The notes under the pieces: model-generated
Seen by the model: the letters and a program-made list of their open reading frames with translations, nothing else
Told to the model about the DNA's origin: nothing
Database searches by the model: none
In this document: positions 8,033-16,855 of the stretch, one piece after another
Numbering within the stretch: position 1 is the first letter of the stretch
How the letters are laid out: each line of letters opens with the position of its first letter
NCBI GenBank assembly: GCA_947572235.1
Contig: CANPBB010000006.1
Location: 1 to 59,082 of the forward strand
From: an uncultured Clostridia bacterium
Lineage (GTDB): Bacteria; Bacillota; Clostridia; Oscillospirales; Oscillospiraceae
DNA: 59,082 nt
Direction of reading: 5' to 3'
Position numbers and translations under genes: made by a program

Positions 8033-8662
8033 TCACTTACCTCCCTTTCCCGCCGAGCGGCCCTGCACCCACTGCATCAGTGCGATCAGCACGCCCAAGG
8101 TGAGGAAGCCGCCCACGGGCATCACCATCATCAGCGCGCTGTAATCGCTGCTGAAAACCTTATAGCCCTCGCCGCCGTTGAGGAGGCCCGCACCGAAGGT
8201 ACCGTTGCCGAGGAACTCCCGGATCACACTCATCACCAGCAGCACCAGCGTGTACCCGAGCCCCTGACACAGCCCGTCAATGGCCGCGGGCAGCACCCGG
8301 TTCTTGGAGGCGAAGGCCTCCGCCCGGGCCAAGATGACGCAGTTGACCACAATCAGCGGGATAAACACGCCCAAGGACTCGGCAATATCCGGCAGATAGG
8401 CCTGGAGGAGCAGATCCACCATCGTCACAAAGGTGGCGATCACCACAATGTAAGCGGCGATACGGATTTTGTCCGGGATGATCTTCCGCAGCAGGGAGAT
8501 AATCACATTGGAGAGTGTCAGTATAATGGTCACGGACACCCCCATACCCAATCCGTTGGAGAAGGAGGTGGTGATGGCCAAGGTGGAGCACATACCTAAC
8601 AGCTGCACCAGCACCGGGTTCTGGGACCAGAGGCCCTCTTTGATCTGTTTGCCCACGTTCAT
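8033..8662 (-). CDS. rnfE: Rnf complex subunit RnfE
   Basis: 209-residue integral membrane subunit, the NqrD homologue and pseudo-twin of RnfA. The diagnostic start LWSQNPVLVQLLGMC is present, as are IPLIVVNCVILARAEAFA and a C-terminal helix. There are about six helices. The N-terminal asparagine and cysteine face the RnfA partner in the known architecture. The basic C-terminus ends just before rnfA, nearly overlapping it. Confidence 0.95.
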   Translation of the reverse strand: MNVGKQIKEGLWSQNPVLVQLLGMCSTLAITTSFSNGLGMGVSVTIILTLSNVIISLLRKIIPDKIRIAAYIVVIATFVTMVDLLLQAYLPDIAESLGVFIPLIVVNCVILARAEAFASKNRVLPAAIDGLCQGLGYTLVLLVMSVIREFLGNGTFGAGLLNGGEGYKVFSSDYSALMMVMPVGGFLTLGVLIALMQWVQGRSAGKGGK

Positions 8663-8677
8663 TCTGCATCCCCTCCC

Positions 8678-9412
8678 TTACGACAGCACCGCGTCCACAG
8701 CGGTGAGGGCCGCGTTTACCGCGGCAGTAACGCCCTTGGAGCTGAAGGTGGCGCCGGTGACGCCGTCAAAGCGGTTGATCCCGCCGTTGAGGGTCACAGG
8801 GCTCTCCAAACCGATGAACCGGGAGAGCACCTTGCTGCTCATCACCACCTTGGTGCCGATATTCTTGGTCTCGCTGTGCTTGATCACCGACACGCCGGTG
8901 ACCCGCCCGTCGAGGTCCACGCCCACCACCAAACTCATGGCGCCGCCAAAGCCGTTGGAGGACACCTCGCAGACATAGCCCACGGTCACCCCGCCGTCTG
9001 TGGCCTCGTGGAGGGCGGTAACACCGTCGGGAAGGGTCAGCCCCTCCACCTTGGGATACTCCTCCGCCTCCAGCACCATGGCCATAGCCGCCTTGGTCTT
9101 CTCCTCGGTGCGCCAGTCAATAACGGGCTTTGTGATGCAGTACACAATTCCCAGCAGCAGCGCCGCCGCCGCCGAAATCCCAAAGAGCGTCACCGTCAGC
9201 CGGAGAACATAGGGCCGCTCCGGGCCGGTCAGGAGGGCGGCCAGTCCGCCCCCATCCTTTTTCTCCCGCCTGTCCCGGCGGGGAGCGGACGGCGTCTGCG
9301 GAGCGGCGGTATCGGCCGCTGCCGGCGCCGTGCCCTGTACCAAGGCGGTCTCCGCTGCCCCCGTGGCCGCCGCCGGCTTTTTATCCTCGGGGCGCTTGTC
9401 TCTCCTGCTCAT
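8678..9412 (-). CDS. rnfG: Rnf complex subunit RnfG
   Basis: 244 residues with a covalently bound FMN. A long, low-complexity cytoplasmic N-terminus (1-65, Ala/Pro/Asp-rich, MSRRDKRPEDKK start) is unusual for the family. One helix (about 72-92) and an extracytoplasmic FMN-binding domain follow. The flavinylation site is DGVTGATFSS, with Thr222 the expected FMN-threonine. The start at 9412 overlaps the rnfD stop (ATGA). The frame is open further upstream but that part would sit inside rnfD. Confidence 0.93.
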   Translation of the reverse strand: MSRRDKRPEDKKPAAATGAAETALVQGTAPAAADTAAPQTPSAPRRDRREKKDGGGLAALLTGPERPYVLRLTVTLFGISAAAALLLGIVYCITKPVIDWRTEEKTKAAMAMVLEAEEYPKVEGLTLPDGVTALHEATDGGVTVGYVCEVSSNGFGGAMSLVVGVDLDGRVTGVSVIKHSETKNIGTKVVMSSKVLSRFIGLESPVTLNGGINRFDGVTGATFSSKGVTAAVNAALTAVDAVLS

Positions 9413-10428
9413 TTGCCTCCCGCCTCCTTCCTCTTGAAGATCGCGGTCTTGGCCACACCGAACCGGCGGGGCCGCACGTTCTTGTCGATCAGCCACACCA
9501 CCAGGTTCATCAGCAGGATGGAGTAGCAGACCCCCTCGTTATAGCCGCCGAAATAGCGGATAAACACGGTGATAAGGCCGCAGCCCACGCCGTAGATCAG
9601 CTGCCCCTTCCGGCTGACAGGGGAGGTGACGTAGTCGGTGGCCATGAACACCGCCCCAAGGAGCAGGCCGCCGCCAAAGATGTTGTAGAGCATCCACTCC
9701 ACCGGGTCGTTGCCCCGGGGGAAGAGGAAGGTCAAAAGGGCCACAGTGCCCACATAGGTCAGCGGAATATTCGGCAGGATTACCTTCCGCGCCAGCAGGA
9801 ACACGAACCCCGCCAAGATCATCAGCGAGGACACCTCCCCGATGCACCCGCCGATCCGGCCGGTAAACATGGCGGGCAGATCGTACACCGCTTGGAGCCC
9901 CGTCAGATCATTGGCGTGGAGATAGGACATCGGCGTGGGGTAGGTGACTACGTCCACCGCTCCCCACACCGCCGCCTTGGTTCCCGGAGCGGCCCAATGG
10001 CTCATAATGCTGGCCCAGGAGAACAGGAAGGCCCGTCCGGCCAGAGCCGGGTTCAGGAAGTTCTTGCCGATGCCGCCATAGAGCTGCTTGACCACCACAA
10101 TGGCAAAAAAGTCGGCAATCAAGAGCGTCCAGTAGGGAATCGTCACCGGGCACACAAAGGCCAGCAGCATCCCCGTCACGGCGGCGGAACAGTCCCCCAC
10201 CGTCTGGTGCTTGCGGGCAATCAGGCGGTAGAGGGCCTCAAACACCACGCAGCCGGCCATAGAGCACAGTGTCACCGTCAGCGAACGGAGGCCGAAATTG
10301 TACACCGCGAAGGCCAGCGCCGGCAGCAGGGCGATGATCACCGTCAGCATAATGGCTTGGGCGTCCTCCTTGGTGCGCACATGGGGGGAGGTGGAGGCCT
10401 TGAGCTTGAGTTCCTTGTAGTCTGTCAT
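9409..10428 (-). CDS. rnfD: Rnf complex subunit RnfD
   Basis: 339-residue membrane subunit with about ten helices, homologous to NqrB. Conserved pieces include SPHVRTKEDAQAIML, QLYGGIGKNFLNPALAGRAF and FMATDYVTSPVSRKGQ. Known RnfD proteins carry covalent FMN on the threonine of an S/T-G-A-T motif after this region. Here the matching stretch reads VVTYPTPM (residues 161-167), so the threonine (Thr165) is kept but its flanks differ. The C-terminus is basic. It follows rnfC by 4 bp. Confidence 0.94.
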   Translation of the reverse strand: MTDYKELKLKASTSPHVRTKEDAQAIMLTVIIALLPALAFAVYNFGLRSLTVTLCSMAGCVVFEALYRLIARKHQTVGDCSAAVTGMLLAFVCPVTIPYWTLLIADFFAIVVVKQLYGGIGKNFLNPALAGRAFLFSWASIMSHWAAPGTKAAVWGAVDVVTYPTPMSYLHANDLTGLQAVYDLPAMFTGRIGGCIGEVSSLMILAGFVFLLARKVILPNIPLTYVGTVALLTFLFPRGNDPVEWMLYNIFGGGLLLGAVFMATDYVTSPVSRKGQLIYGVGCGLITVFIRYFGGYNEGVCYSILLMNLVVWLIDKNVRPRRFGVAKTAIFKRKEAGGK

Positions 10429-10432
10429 CGCC

Positions 10433-11803
10433 TTACCCCTCCTTCTTCTCTTCCGCGGCCTTGGCAGCCTCCTCGGCAGCCCGTTTGGCGGCGGCCTTGG
10501 CGGCGTTCACCTTCTGCTTGCCCATGCGCATAGAGTGGACCAAATGCAGCCGCCCCGGACAGATGTAGGCACAGGCGCCGCACTCGATGCAGTCCAGGAT
10601 GTTGGCGGCCTCCAGAGCCTCCACCATATCCTTGCGCTCATATTTATAGAGGAACAGCGGCTGGAGGCGCATGGGGCACACGCTGGTGCACTTGCCGCAG
10701 CGGATGCAGGTGGGCTCCTTCACCGTTTTCTCCTCGTCCTTGGCAAAGGCCACCACGCCATTGGTGCCCTTGCCCACGGGAACCTCGGCGCTGTACTGGG
10801 CGTGGCCCATCATGGGACCGCCCATAATGAGCTTATAGGTCCGCTCGCTGACGCCGCCGCAGCAGTTCAAAAGATCGCTCAGCGGCGTGCCCACAGGACA
10901 CTCTAAATTCTTGGGCTCCATCACGCCGGAGCCGGTGACAGTCACCACGCGGCTGATCACCGGCAGTCCCTTGTACACCGCCCGGTAGATGGCGGCGGCG
11001 GTGGCGGTGGAGAAGACCGCACAGCCGATGGCCGCCGGGAGCTGTCCCGGGGGCACCTGACGGCCAGTGAGGGCTTGGCACAGCTGCTTCTCCGCCCCCT
11101 GCGGGTACCGGGCGTGGAGCACGTCCACCACCACCGGCGCGTGCTCCTCCTCGATCTTCCGCTTCAGAAGCTCCGCTGCGTTCATCTTGTTCGTCTCGAT
11201 GCCCACATGGACCTTATCCACCTTGAAGATTTTGGCCAGCAGCTTGGCCCCGCCGATGACCTCCTCCGGGTACTCCAGAAGGATCCGGTGGTCGCTGGTG
11301 AGGTAGGGCTCACACTCGGCGGCGTTGATAATCACCGTGTCCACCTTCCCAAGACCGGAGCTGATCTTCACGTGTGTGGGGAAGGTGGCGCCGCCGAGGC
11401 CCACCACCCCGGCGTTCTTCACGATCTCCGCCAGCTCCTCCGGCGTCAGACTGTCTGGGTCCTCCGCCGGCCGCACCGACGGGTCCAGCGTCTCCTCAAA
11501 GTCGTTTTTGATCACCACACTGAGCACGTTGGTGCCGTTGAAGTGGGGCCGGGGCTCCACTGCCGTCACCGTCCCGGAGATACTGGCGTGGATGGGCGCG
11601 CAGACGAAGGCGGTGGCCTCGCCGATCACCTGCCCCACGCGCACCTGGTCCCCCACCGCCACACAGGGCCGGCAGGGCGCGCCGATGTGCAGGGACATGG
11701 GGATCACCACCTGCTCAGGCGGCGGCAGCTTTTCAATGGGCTTTTTGTTCGTCGCCGCCTTCTTGTCGTGGGGATGAATCCCGCCGAAAAAAGACTGTGC
11801 CAT
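10433..11803 (-). CDS. rnfC: Rnf complex subunit RnfC (NADH-oxidising subunit)
   Basis: 456 residues, peripheral membrane. It has an N-terminal barrel/biotinyl-like domain, the NADH/FMN site VVGLGGATFPTHVK (about 133-147), ECEPYLTSDHR, then two 4Fe-4S motifs, CIRCGKCTSVCP (about 370-382) and CIECGACAYICP (about 409-420). A lysine/alanine helix forms the tail. The complex couples ferredoxin:NAD+ oxidoreduction to Na+ or H+ translocation. It is the first gene of the operon, with a good promoter 54 bp upstream. Confidence 0.96.
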   Translation of the reverse strand: MAQSFFGGIHPHDKKAATNKKPIEKLPPPEQVVIPMSLHIGAPCRPCVAVGDQVRVGQVIGEATAFVCAPIHASISGTVTAVEPRPHFNGTNVLSVVIKNDFEETLDPSVRPAEDPDSLTPEELAEIVKNAGVVGLGGATFPTHVKISSGLGKVDTVIINAAECEPYLTSDHRILLEYPEEVIGGAKLLAKIFKVDKVHVGIETNKMNAAELLKRKIEEEHAPVVVDVLHARYPQGAEKQLCQALTGRQVPPGQLPAAIGCAVFSTATAAAIYRAVYKGLPVISRVVTVTGSGVMEPKNLECPVGTPLSDLLNCCGGVSERTYKLIMGGPMMGHAQYSAEVPVGKGTNGVVAFAKDEEKTVKEPTCIRCGKCTSVCPMRLQPLFLYKYERKDMVEALEAANILDCIECGACAYICPGRLHLVHSMRMGKQKVNAAKAAAKRAAEEAAKAAEEKKEG

Positions 11804-11856
11804 ATCTTCACCTCTCTATGCCAAGGGGCCCCGCCCCTGAAATGGATTCGCCTATC

Positions 11857-11885
11857 AATATACACCTGTTTTCCCCATCTGTCCA
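11857..11885 (-). promoter_or_regulatory. Probable rnf operon promoter
   Basis: TGGACA and TATATT on the minus strand with a 17-bp spacer, 54 bp before rnfC. The surrounding DNA is much more AT-rich than the genes. Confidence 0.7.
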
Positions 11886-11997
11886 GCATTTTTGACAAGG
11901 AAATCCCAAAAAAATTGTCAATTCTGACACCTTTTTAACAATCTGTCCCCACCGCCGCCGCGCTTCGCTCTTCTCGCTCCATGCGCAACTCTCCCCC

Positions 11998-12026
11998 TTG
12001 CCCTCCCCACAAAACTATGCTACAAT
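11998..12026 (+). promoter_or_regulatory. Probable promoter of the DUF975 gene
   Basis: TTGCCC and TACAAT with a 17-bp spacer, plus an extended -10 TG (tgcTACAAT), 40 bp before the start codon. AGGAGGTG follows as the ribosome site. Confidence 0.65.
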
Positions 12027-12066
12027 ACATCCTATATCACCACAGAATCAGGAGGTGTCCAAAACG

Positions 12067-12732
12067 ATGGGAACCATCAACCGGCCCGGCGTCAAATCGG
12101 CGGCGCGGGACTTCATCCGGGGCGGACGGCGGTCTGTGCTGGGCCTCAGCACTGTGTATATCGCCATTTTGCTGCTGCTCAACGGCATTGACGCCCTGTT
12201 TTACTACATCACCAAAGGGGACAGCCTGGCCATGTTCGTCACGGTGCTGGTGGGGCTGATGAGCGCGGTGCTCTCGGCGGGGTACACGCTGTTCTGCATG
12301 GGCATTGTCCGGGGGGAGGAGACCCCCTTCTCCGTACTCTTCGACGGCTTCGGCATGGCGGGCCGGGTGATCTGGCTGACGGTGCTGATGTTGCTGAAGA
12401 TCGTTCTCTGGTCCATGCTCTTTTGGATCCCCGGCATCGTGGCGGCCTACCGCTACCGCTTCGCGCTGTATAATCTCTTGGAGAATCCCGAGCTCTCCGC
12501 CTCCCAGGCCATCGCCCTCAGCGGCATACAGACCAACGGCATGAAGGGGCAGCTCTTCTGGCTGGATCTGAGCTTCATCGGCTGGATTTTTCTGACGGTG
12601 ATCACCGCCGGCGTGGCCCGGGTGTATCTGACGCCCTATATGCAGCTGGCGGATCTGGGGTACTACGAGGCGGGCAAACGTGTGATCTCCCCCTTCCCCA
12701 GCCGGTTTGAGGGGGATGAGGAGCGGTTCTGA
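12067..12732 (+). CDS. DUF975 family integral membrane protein
   Basis: 221 residues with about five to six helices. The family's hallmark YNLLENPELSASQAIALSG and MKGQLFWLDLSFIGW are both present (about 136-180), followed by LTPYMQLADLGYYE. DUF975 proteins have no established activity. The start at 12067 is set by AGGAGGTGTCC; the frame is open upstream without a ribosome site. It precedes the 1019-residue surface protein by 52 bp and may share its transcript. Confidence 0.88.
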   Translation: MGTINRPGVKSAARDFIRGGRRSVLGLSTVYIAILLLLNGIDALFYYITKGDSLAMFVTVLVGLMSAVLSAGYTLFCMGIVRGEETPFSVLFDGFGMAGRVIWLTVLMLLKIVLWSMLFWIPGIVAAYRYRFALYNLLENPELSASQAIALSGIQTNGMKGQLFWLDLSFIGWIFLTVITAGVARVYLTPYMQLADLGYYEAGKRVISPFPSRFEGDEERF

Positions 12733-12784
12733 GAGGCACATACGGGAGTAGAATAGAGAAGATATATTTCGGGAGGGAATCATA

Positions 12785-15700
12785 ATGAAAAAGAGACTGA
12801 CTGCCGCCATAGCAGCCCTGTGTTTGGCCCTGACACTGCTGCCCCTAAACGTGTGGGCGGCAGAGGGAGACGCACCAACAGGGGATACACCCAAGATTGC
12901 AGAAAGTTCAGAAGCGCTCCAAACACTATTCAACGATAAGAATGTTTCGAATATTCAGTTAAAAGAGAACGGAAGTATACCGCTTCAGGCAGGATCTTTA
13001 TCTCTAAAGGTTCCCAAAGGCCGTGAAGTGACCTTGGATTTAAACAATGCTCGTATCGATTCTTCTATTTCCACTGCCATTATAGTGGAAGGCAAATTAA
13101 CCGTAATAGACAGTAACGCGGATCCGAAGCAGCTCAAGTATGAGAACGATACCGTCCCTTATCAATATGGTAGCATCACTACCGGGACTGAGGGGCGGAA
13201 CAATGCCATTCGCGTGCAAAATGGCGGTACTTTTGTGCTGGAAAGCGGCACCGTAAGTGCGGCCAACGTTGCCATCTGCGCAGATGGTAAGATTGATGGC
13301 TCTGGAGAAGCTTCCAGCGTCATCATTAAAGGCGGCTATGTGGAATCAACAGAGACGGCTGTTTTGGTCCGGGGTCAGGGCGGCAGGGCCGTTATTAGCG
13401 GTGGTATACTCCTGAGCAAGGATAACGCTGTGGTAAGCGGAAACGGGACACCTAAGTATGCCGGAACGACCATCGAGATGTCTGGAGGCACCTTAATTGG
13501 TAAGATTGCAACCTCTGGCTATATCCCCTGCGGCATTTATCACCCTCAGGAGGGTATCCTGAACGTAACCGGCGGTGGAATCCGCGCCCCCGGCGGTGTG
13601 GGCATCCTGATGCGCGGCGGCAGCTTGAGTATTGGGGAGAACATGACCGAGGGTAACTTTAGTGTCGATAGCGCTGAGGGGACGAAGGGCAAAGTAGGAG
13701 ATGCCAGCCGAGAAATAGAGGCCGGGGACATTATTGCAATGGACCGGCAAGACGGCTATTACGATGGTACTAACGTAAAAGTTACTCTGATAAAAGCGGC
13801 AGAGGACGTGGAGGAATTGCGTCCAACCGCTTACTATTCGGATGGGCATGACTTGGACTTACTATGGACCACCCAATCCGATAACACCACCGTGTATACA
13901 ATAGGCCCCAAAACAGCTACAGTTGCTTTCGACAGCCAAGGCGGCAATGAGGTAGCATCCAAGAGCGTCAAACACGGTGAAACAGTGACAAAGCCCACCG
14001 ATCCGACAAAGGCCGGCTATACTTTTGGCGGCTGGTTTAAGGAGGCCGATTGTAAAACCGAGTGGAATTTTGATACGGACACAGTAACTGCCGATATCAC
14101 CCTCTACGCCAAGTGGACCTCCAACGGCACCACGCCGCCGCCCACCAAGTACACCGTCACCTTCGACAGCCAAGGCGGCAGCCAGGTAGCGGCCCGGAGC
14201 GTCGAAAAGGGCGGCAAGGTGGGAAAGCCCGACGACCCCACCCGAGACGGCTGCACCTTCGCCGGCTGGTATCAGGAGGCGGACTGCACCAATAAATGGG
14301 ATTTTGCCACCGATACCGTAACCGGAGACATCACTCTCTACGCCAAGTGGACACCGGTGAAAAAGAATTACACCATTACTCTCAACGCTAACGGCGGGAC
14401 GCTCAGCGGCGGCACCACCGCAACCACCAACAACGACGGCAAATTGACAGCGCTGCCCGCCGCCCCCACACGCAGCGGCTATACCTTTGACAAATGGACC
14501 ACCAGTACGGGGACGGAGGTCACTACCAGACTTGTTTTTAACGGCGACACCACCATCTACGCCCAGTGGAAGAAGGCGGACGGCAGCGCGGACGATCAGA
14601 CCTATACCATCTCCTTTGATCTGAACTACGCTGACGCCCCCGACGCCCCAGAGAGCATCTCCACTGGCGCGGACCACAAGCCTGCCAAGCCTCTGCCGGC
14701 GGTCTCCCGTGAGGGCTACAGCTTTGACGGCTGGTTCACGGAGGATATGGAGAAGGTTACGGACAATACCCCCTTCTACGCCTCTGTTACGCTCAAGGCC
14801 CAGTGGACAAAGAACTCCGATACCACGCAAAAAGCCCCCTACACCATTACCCTTGACGCCAACGGCGGCGTATCTGACATAGAAACCATAAAAACCGGGG
14901 ATGACGGCAAACTTGACACTCTCCCCAAGGCCCCCACCCGCAGCGGCTACACCTTCTTGGGCTGGTACACCGAGAAAACCGACGGCACCAAGATAACCGC
15001 CAGCTACGCCTTCGCCGCCGACACCACCATCTATGCCCGTTGGGAGAAGGACACCGGCACCTCCGACCCCAGCGGTGACTACTACCACATCGACTACCCC
15101 GACCGTGTCACCGGCGGCACCTTTGACGTGAGCCATAACCGGGCCCGGGAGGGGACACGGATCACCATCGAGCTCAGCCCCCGGTCCAACTATGAGCTGG
15201 ACGAACTGGAGGTCATCAACGCGGACACCGGAGGGACCATCCGCTGCCATGAGCGGTATACCGACGAGTACACCTTCACCATGCCCGACAGCGACGTGGA
15301 GATCTTCCTCTCCTACCAGCGCCGGGACAGCGGCGGCGGCGGGTACTACGTCCCCGCGGAGCCGGTCATTCCCATGACCGGCTGGTACTGCCAGAATGGG
15401 CGTATCTACACCGCGGCGGGGGAGCTGATGTCCGACCGGACCCCGTTTACCCGTGATATGCTCCTGTCTATCCTCTACAACCGGGAGGGCGGCGGCGCAG
15501 AGGGCCACCAGACCTGGGCCACCAAAAACGGCATAGTCCCCAACTACTACGAGGGCGGCTATTACGGTACCGACAAGCCCCTGACCCGGGAGCAGACAGC
15601 CATGATCCTGTACTGCTACGCCCGCTATAAGAACTACAGCACCTCCCAGCGCGCCCAGCTCACCGGCTACAGCGACTACAGGGAGATCCGCCCCATGGCC

Positions 15701-15844
15701 CAGACGGCCATGTCCTGGGCCCGCGGCGCCAATCTGATGACCGGCACCACCTCCACCACTCTTTCGCCCACGGCCAACCTGACCTGCGGCCAAGCCTGCG
15801 TACTGCTGCAGCGTTTCGCCGCCAACGTCTCGTGGGGCTGGTAA
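12785..15844 (+). CDS. Secreted surface protein: beta-helix-like region, InlB-type repeats, SLH-like C-terminus
   Basis: 1019 residues. The signal peptide is 1-27 (LALTLLPLNVWA, cut near AEG). Residues about 40-360 look like a right-handed beta-helix (repeated NGG, ISGG, MSGGT turns). About 370-760 hold five bacterial InlB-B/Flg_new repeats (YTVTFDSQGGSQVAA, GYTFGGWF, ITLYAKW types). About 770-850 is a charged beta domain. The last 160 residues hold two or three degenerate SLH-like units (TPFTRDMLLSILYN, KPLTREQTAMILYCYARY). It is likely bound to wall polymer. The first third is visibly lower in GC than the repeats, which suggests assembly from parts. Substrate or partner unknown. Confidence 0.85.
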   Translation: MKKRLTAAIAALCLALTLLPLNVWAAEGDAPTGDTPKIAESSEALQTLFNDKNVSNIQLKENGSIPLQAGSLSLKVPKGREVTLDLNNARIDSSISTAIIVEGKLTVIDSNADPKQLKYENDTVPYQYGSITTGTEGRNNAIRVQNGGTFVLESGTVSAANVAICADGKIDGSGEASSVIIKGGYVESTETAVLVRGQGGRAVISGGILLSKDNAVVSGNGTPKYAGTTIEMSGGTLIGKIATSGYIPCGIYHPQEGILNVTGGGIRAPGGVGILMRGGSLSIGENMTEGNFSVDSAEGTKGKVGDASREIEAGDIIAMDRQDGYYDGTNVKVTLIKAAEDVEELRPTAYYSDGHDLDLLWTTQSDNTTVYTIGPKTATVAFDSQGGNEVASKSVKHGETVTKPTDPTKAGYTFGGWFKEADCKTEWNFDTDTVTADITLYAKWTSNGTTPPPTKYTVTFDSQGGSQVAARSVEKGGKVGKPDDPTRDGCTFAGWYQEADCTNKWDFATDTVTGDITLYAKWTPVKKNYTITLNANGGTLSGGTTATTNNDGKLTALPAAPTRSGYTFDKWTTSTGTEVTTRLVFNGDTTIYAQWKKADGSADDQTYTISFDLNYADAPDAPESISTGADHKPAKPLPAVSREGYSFDGWFTEDMEKVTDNTPFYASVTLKAQWTKNSDTTQKAPYTITLDANGGVSDIETIKTGDDGKLDTLPKAPTRSGYTFLGWYTEKTDGTKITASYAFAADTTIYARWEKDTGTSDPSGDYYHIDYPDRVTGGTFDVSHNRAREGTRITIELSPRSNYELDELEVINADTGGTIRCHERYTDEYTFTMPDSDVEIFLSYQRRDSGGGGYYVPAEPVIPMTGWYCQNGRIYTAAGELMSDRTPFTRDMLLSILYNREGGGAEGHQTWATKNGIVPNYYEGGYYGTDKPLTREQTAMILYCYARYKNYSTSQRAQLTGYSDYREIRPMAQTAMSWARGANLMTGTTSTTLSPTANLTCGQACVLLQRFAANVSWGW

Positions 15845-15850
15845 TTACCA

Positions 15851-15886
15851 AAAAAATGGCTGACGGAATTTCCGTCAGCCATTTTT
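15851..15886. terminator. Bidirectional terminator
   Basis: A 16-bp stem with a 3-base loop is flanked by an A-run and a T-run between convergent genes. Its right arm overlaps the last codons of the patatin gene. Confidence 0.9.
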
Positions 15887-16720
15887 GATCCAATCCTTCA
15901 GCGCCTCCATCCGCCGCTCCGCGTCCTCCCGGCCGATGCGGTAGACGGCCTCGATCCGCTCCGGGTCGGTGTCTGTGCGCCCGATGGGCAGGGCGGCCCG
16001 GGGCCGTATGACGAAGGCCGCCCCCTCCCGGGCCTGGCGGCCAATATACCCCATGGTCTCGTTGTAGACGATGTGCCGCCGCGCCAGCGCCCTCCGGAAA
16101 TTTGGATACTTGGCGTAGCGCAGGCGGAAGAGGGGGGTGTTCTCGGAGAACTTCACATAGTCGGCAGGCCGGGTGAGCACCACAATATTGCGCCCATACC
16201 CCATCTCCTCAAAAGCTCGGATAGGCACACTGTCCGCCACGCCGCCATCCAGATAGCGCCGAGAGCCGATGCGCACAGTCCGGGAGACCAGCGGCATGGA
16301 GGCGGAGGCCCGCAGATAGTCGATCTTGCGGAGGAGATCGTCACAGAGGACCACCTCCGCCCGCCCGGTCTCCACATCGGTACAGACCACGTAGAAGGGG
16401 ATGGCGGAGGCCATAAAGGCCTCGTTGTCAAAGGGATCCAGCTCCAAGGGCAGCTCCCGGTAGCAGAAATCGGTGTCCACCATATTCCCGGTCCGCAGCA
16501 GGGAGCGGACACTGATAAAGCGGGGGTCCTGGGCATATTTTTTGTAGTAGCGGATACTCCGTCCGCGCTGGCCGGAGACATAGTTGCAGCCGTGGACAGC
16601 CCCGGCGGAGACGCCGATTACGCCGTCAGCGGCGATGGCGTGCTCCATAAGCACATCCAGCACACCGGCGGTGTAGATGCCCCGCATAGCGCCCCCCTCC
16701 AGAATCAGGCCGGTTTTCAT
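15875..16720 (-). CDS. Patatin-like phospholipase (YjjU type)
   Basis: 281 residues, cytoplasmic. The serine hydrolase motif is VIGVSAGAVHG (Ser at about 39). The oxyanion-hole motif is LEGGAMRGIYTAG near the N-terminus, and the catalytic aspartate is in YLDGGVADSVP (about 157-167). Length and the family's C-terminal half match bacterial patatin-like proteins of the RssA/YjjU group, which cleave acyl esters of lipids. The natural substrate is unknown. A GGGAGGAGGGG site precedes the ATG. It is a single gene, convergent with the surface protein. Confidence 0.92.
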   Translation of the reverse strand: MKTGLILEGGAMRGIYTAGVLDVLMEHAIAADGVIGVSAGAVHGCNYVSGQRGRSIRYYKKYAQDPRFISVRSLLRTGNMVDTDFCYRELPLELDPFDNEAFMASAIPFYVVCTDVETGRAEVVLCDDLLRKIDYLRASASMPLVSRTVRIGSRRYLDGGVADSVPIRAFEEMGYGRNIVVLTRPADYVKFSENTPLFRLRYAKYPNFRRALARRHIVYNETMGYIGRQAREGAAFVIRPRAALPIGRTDTDPERIEAVYRIGREDAERRMEALKDWIKNG

Positions 16721-16855
16721 GGCGGGCCCCTCCTCCCTCTCTCCCCCTTGCGCAGGGGGGAGAATTCTGCCATAATCGACAGAAGAAAATATAAATAATA
16801 AAAAAGTAATTTATATTGTAACACAAAACATTCCAAAAGGGAAGGGGAAACTCAT

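Noticed and set aside
13862..15793. A 643-codon open frame antisense to the InlB-type repeats
   Set aside because: It mirrors a high-GC repeat region in a frame that rarely gives stops, lacks a ribosome site and has Gly/Val/Ala-rich composition without motifs.
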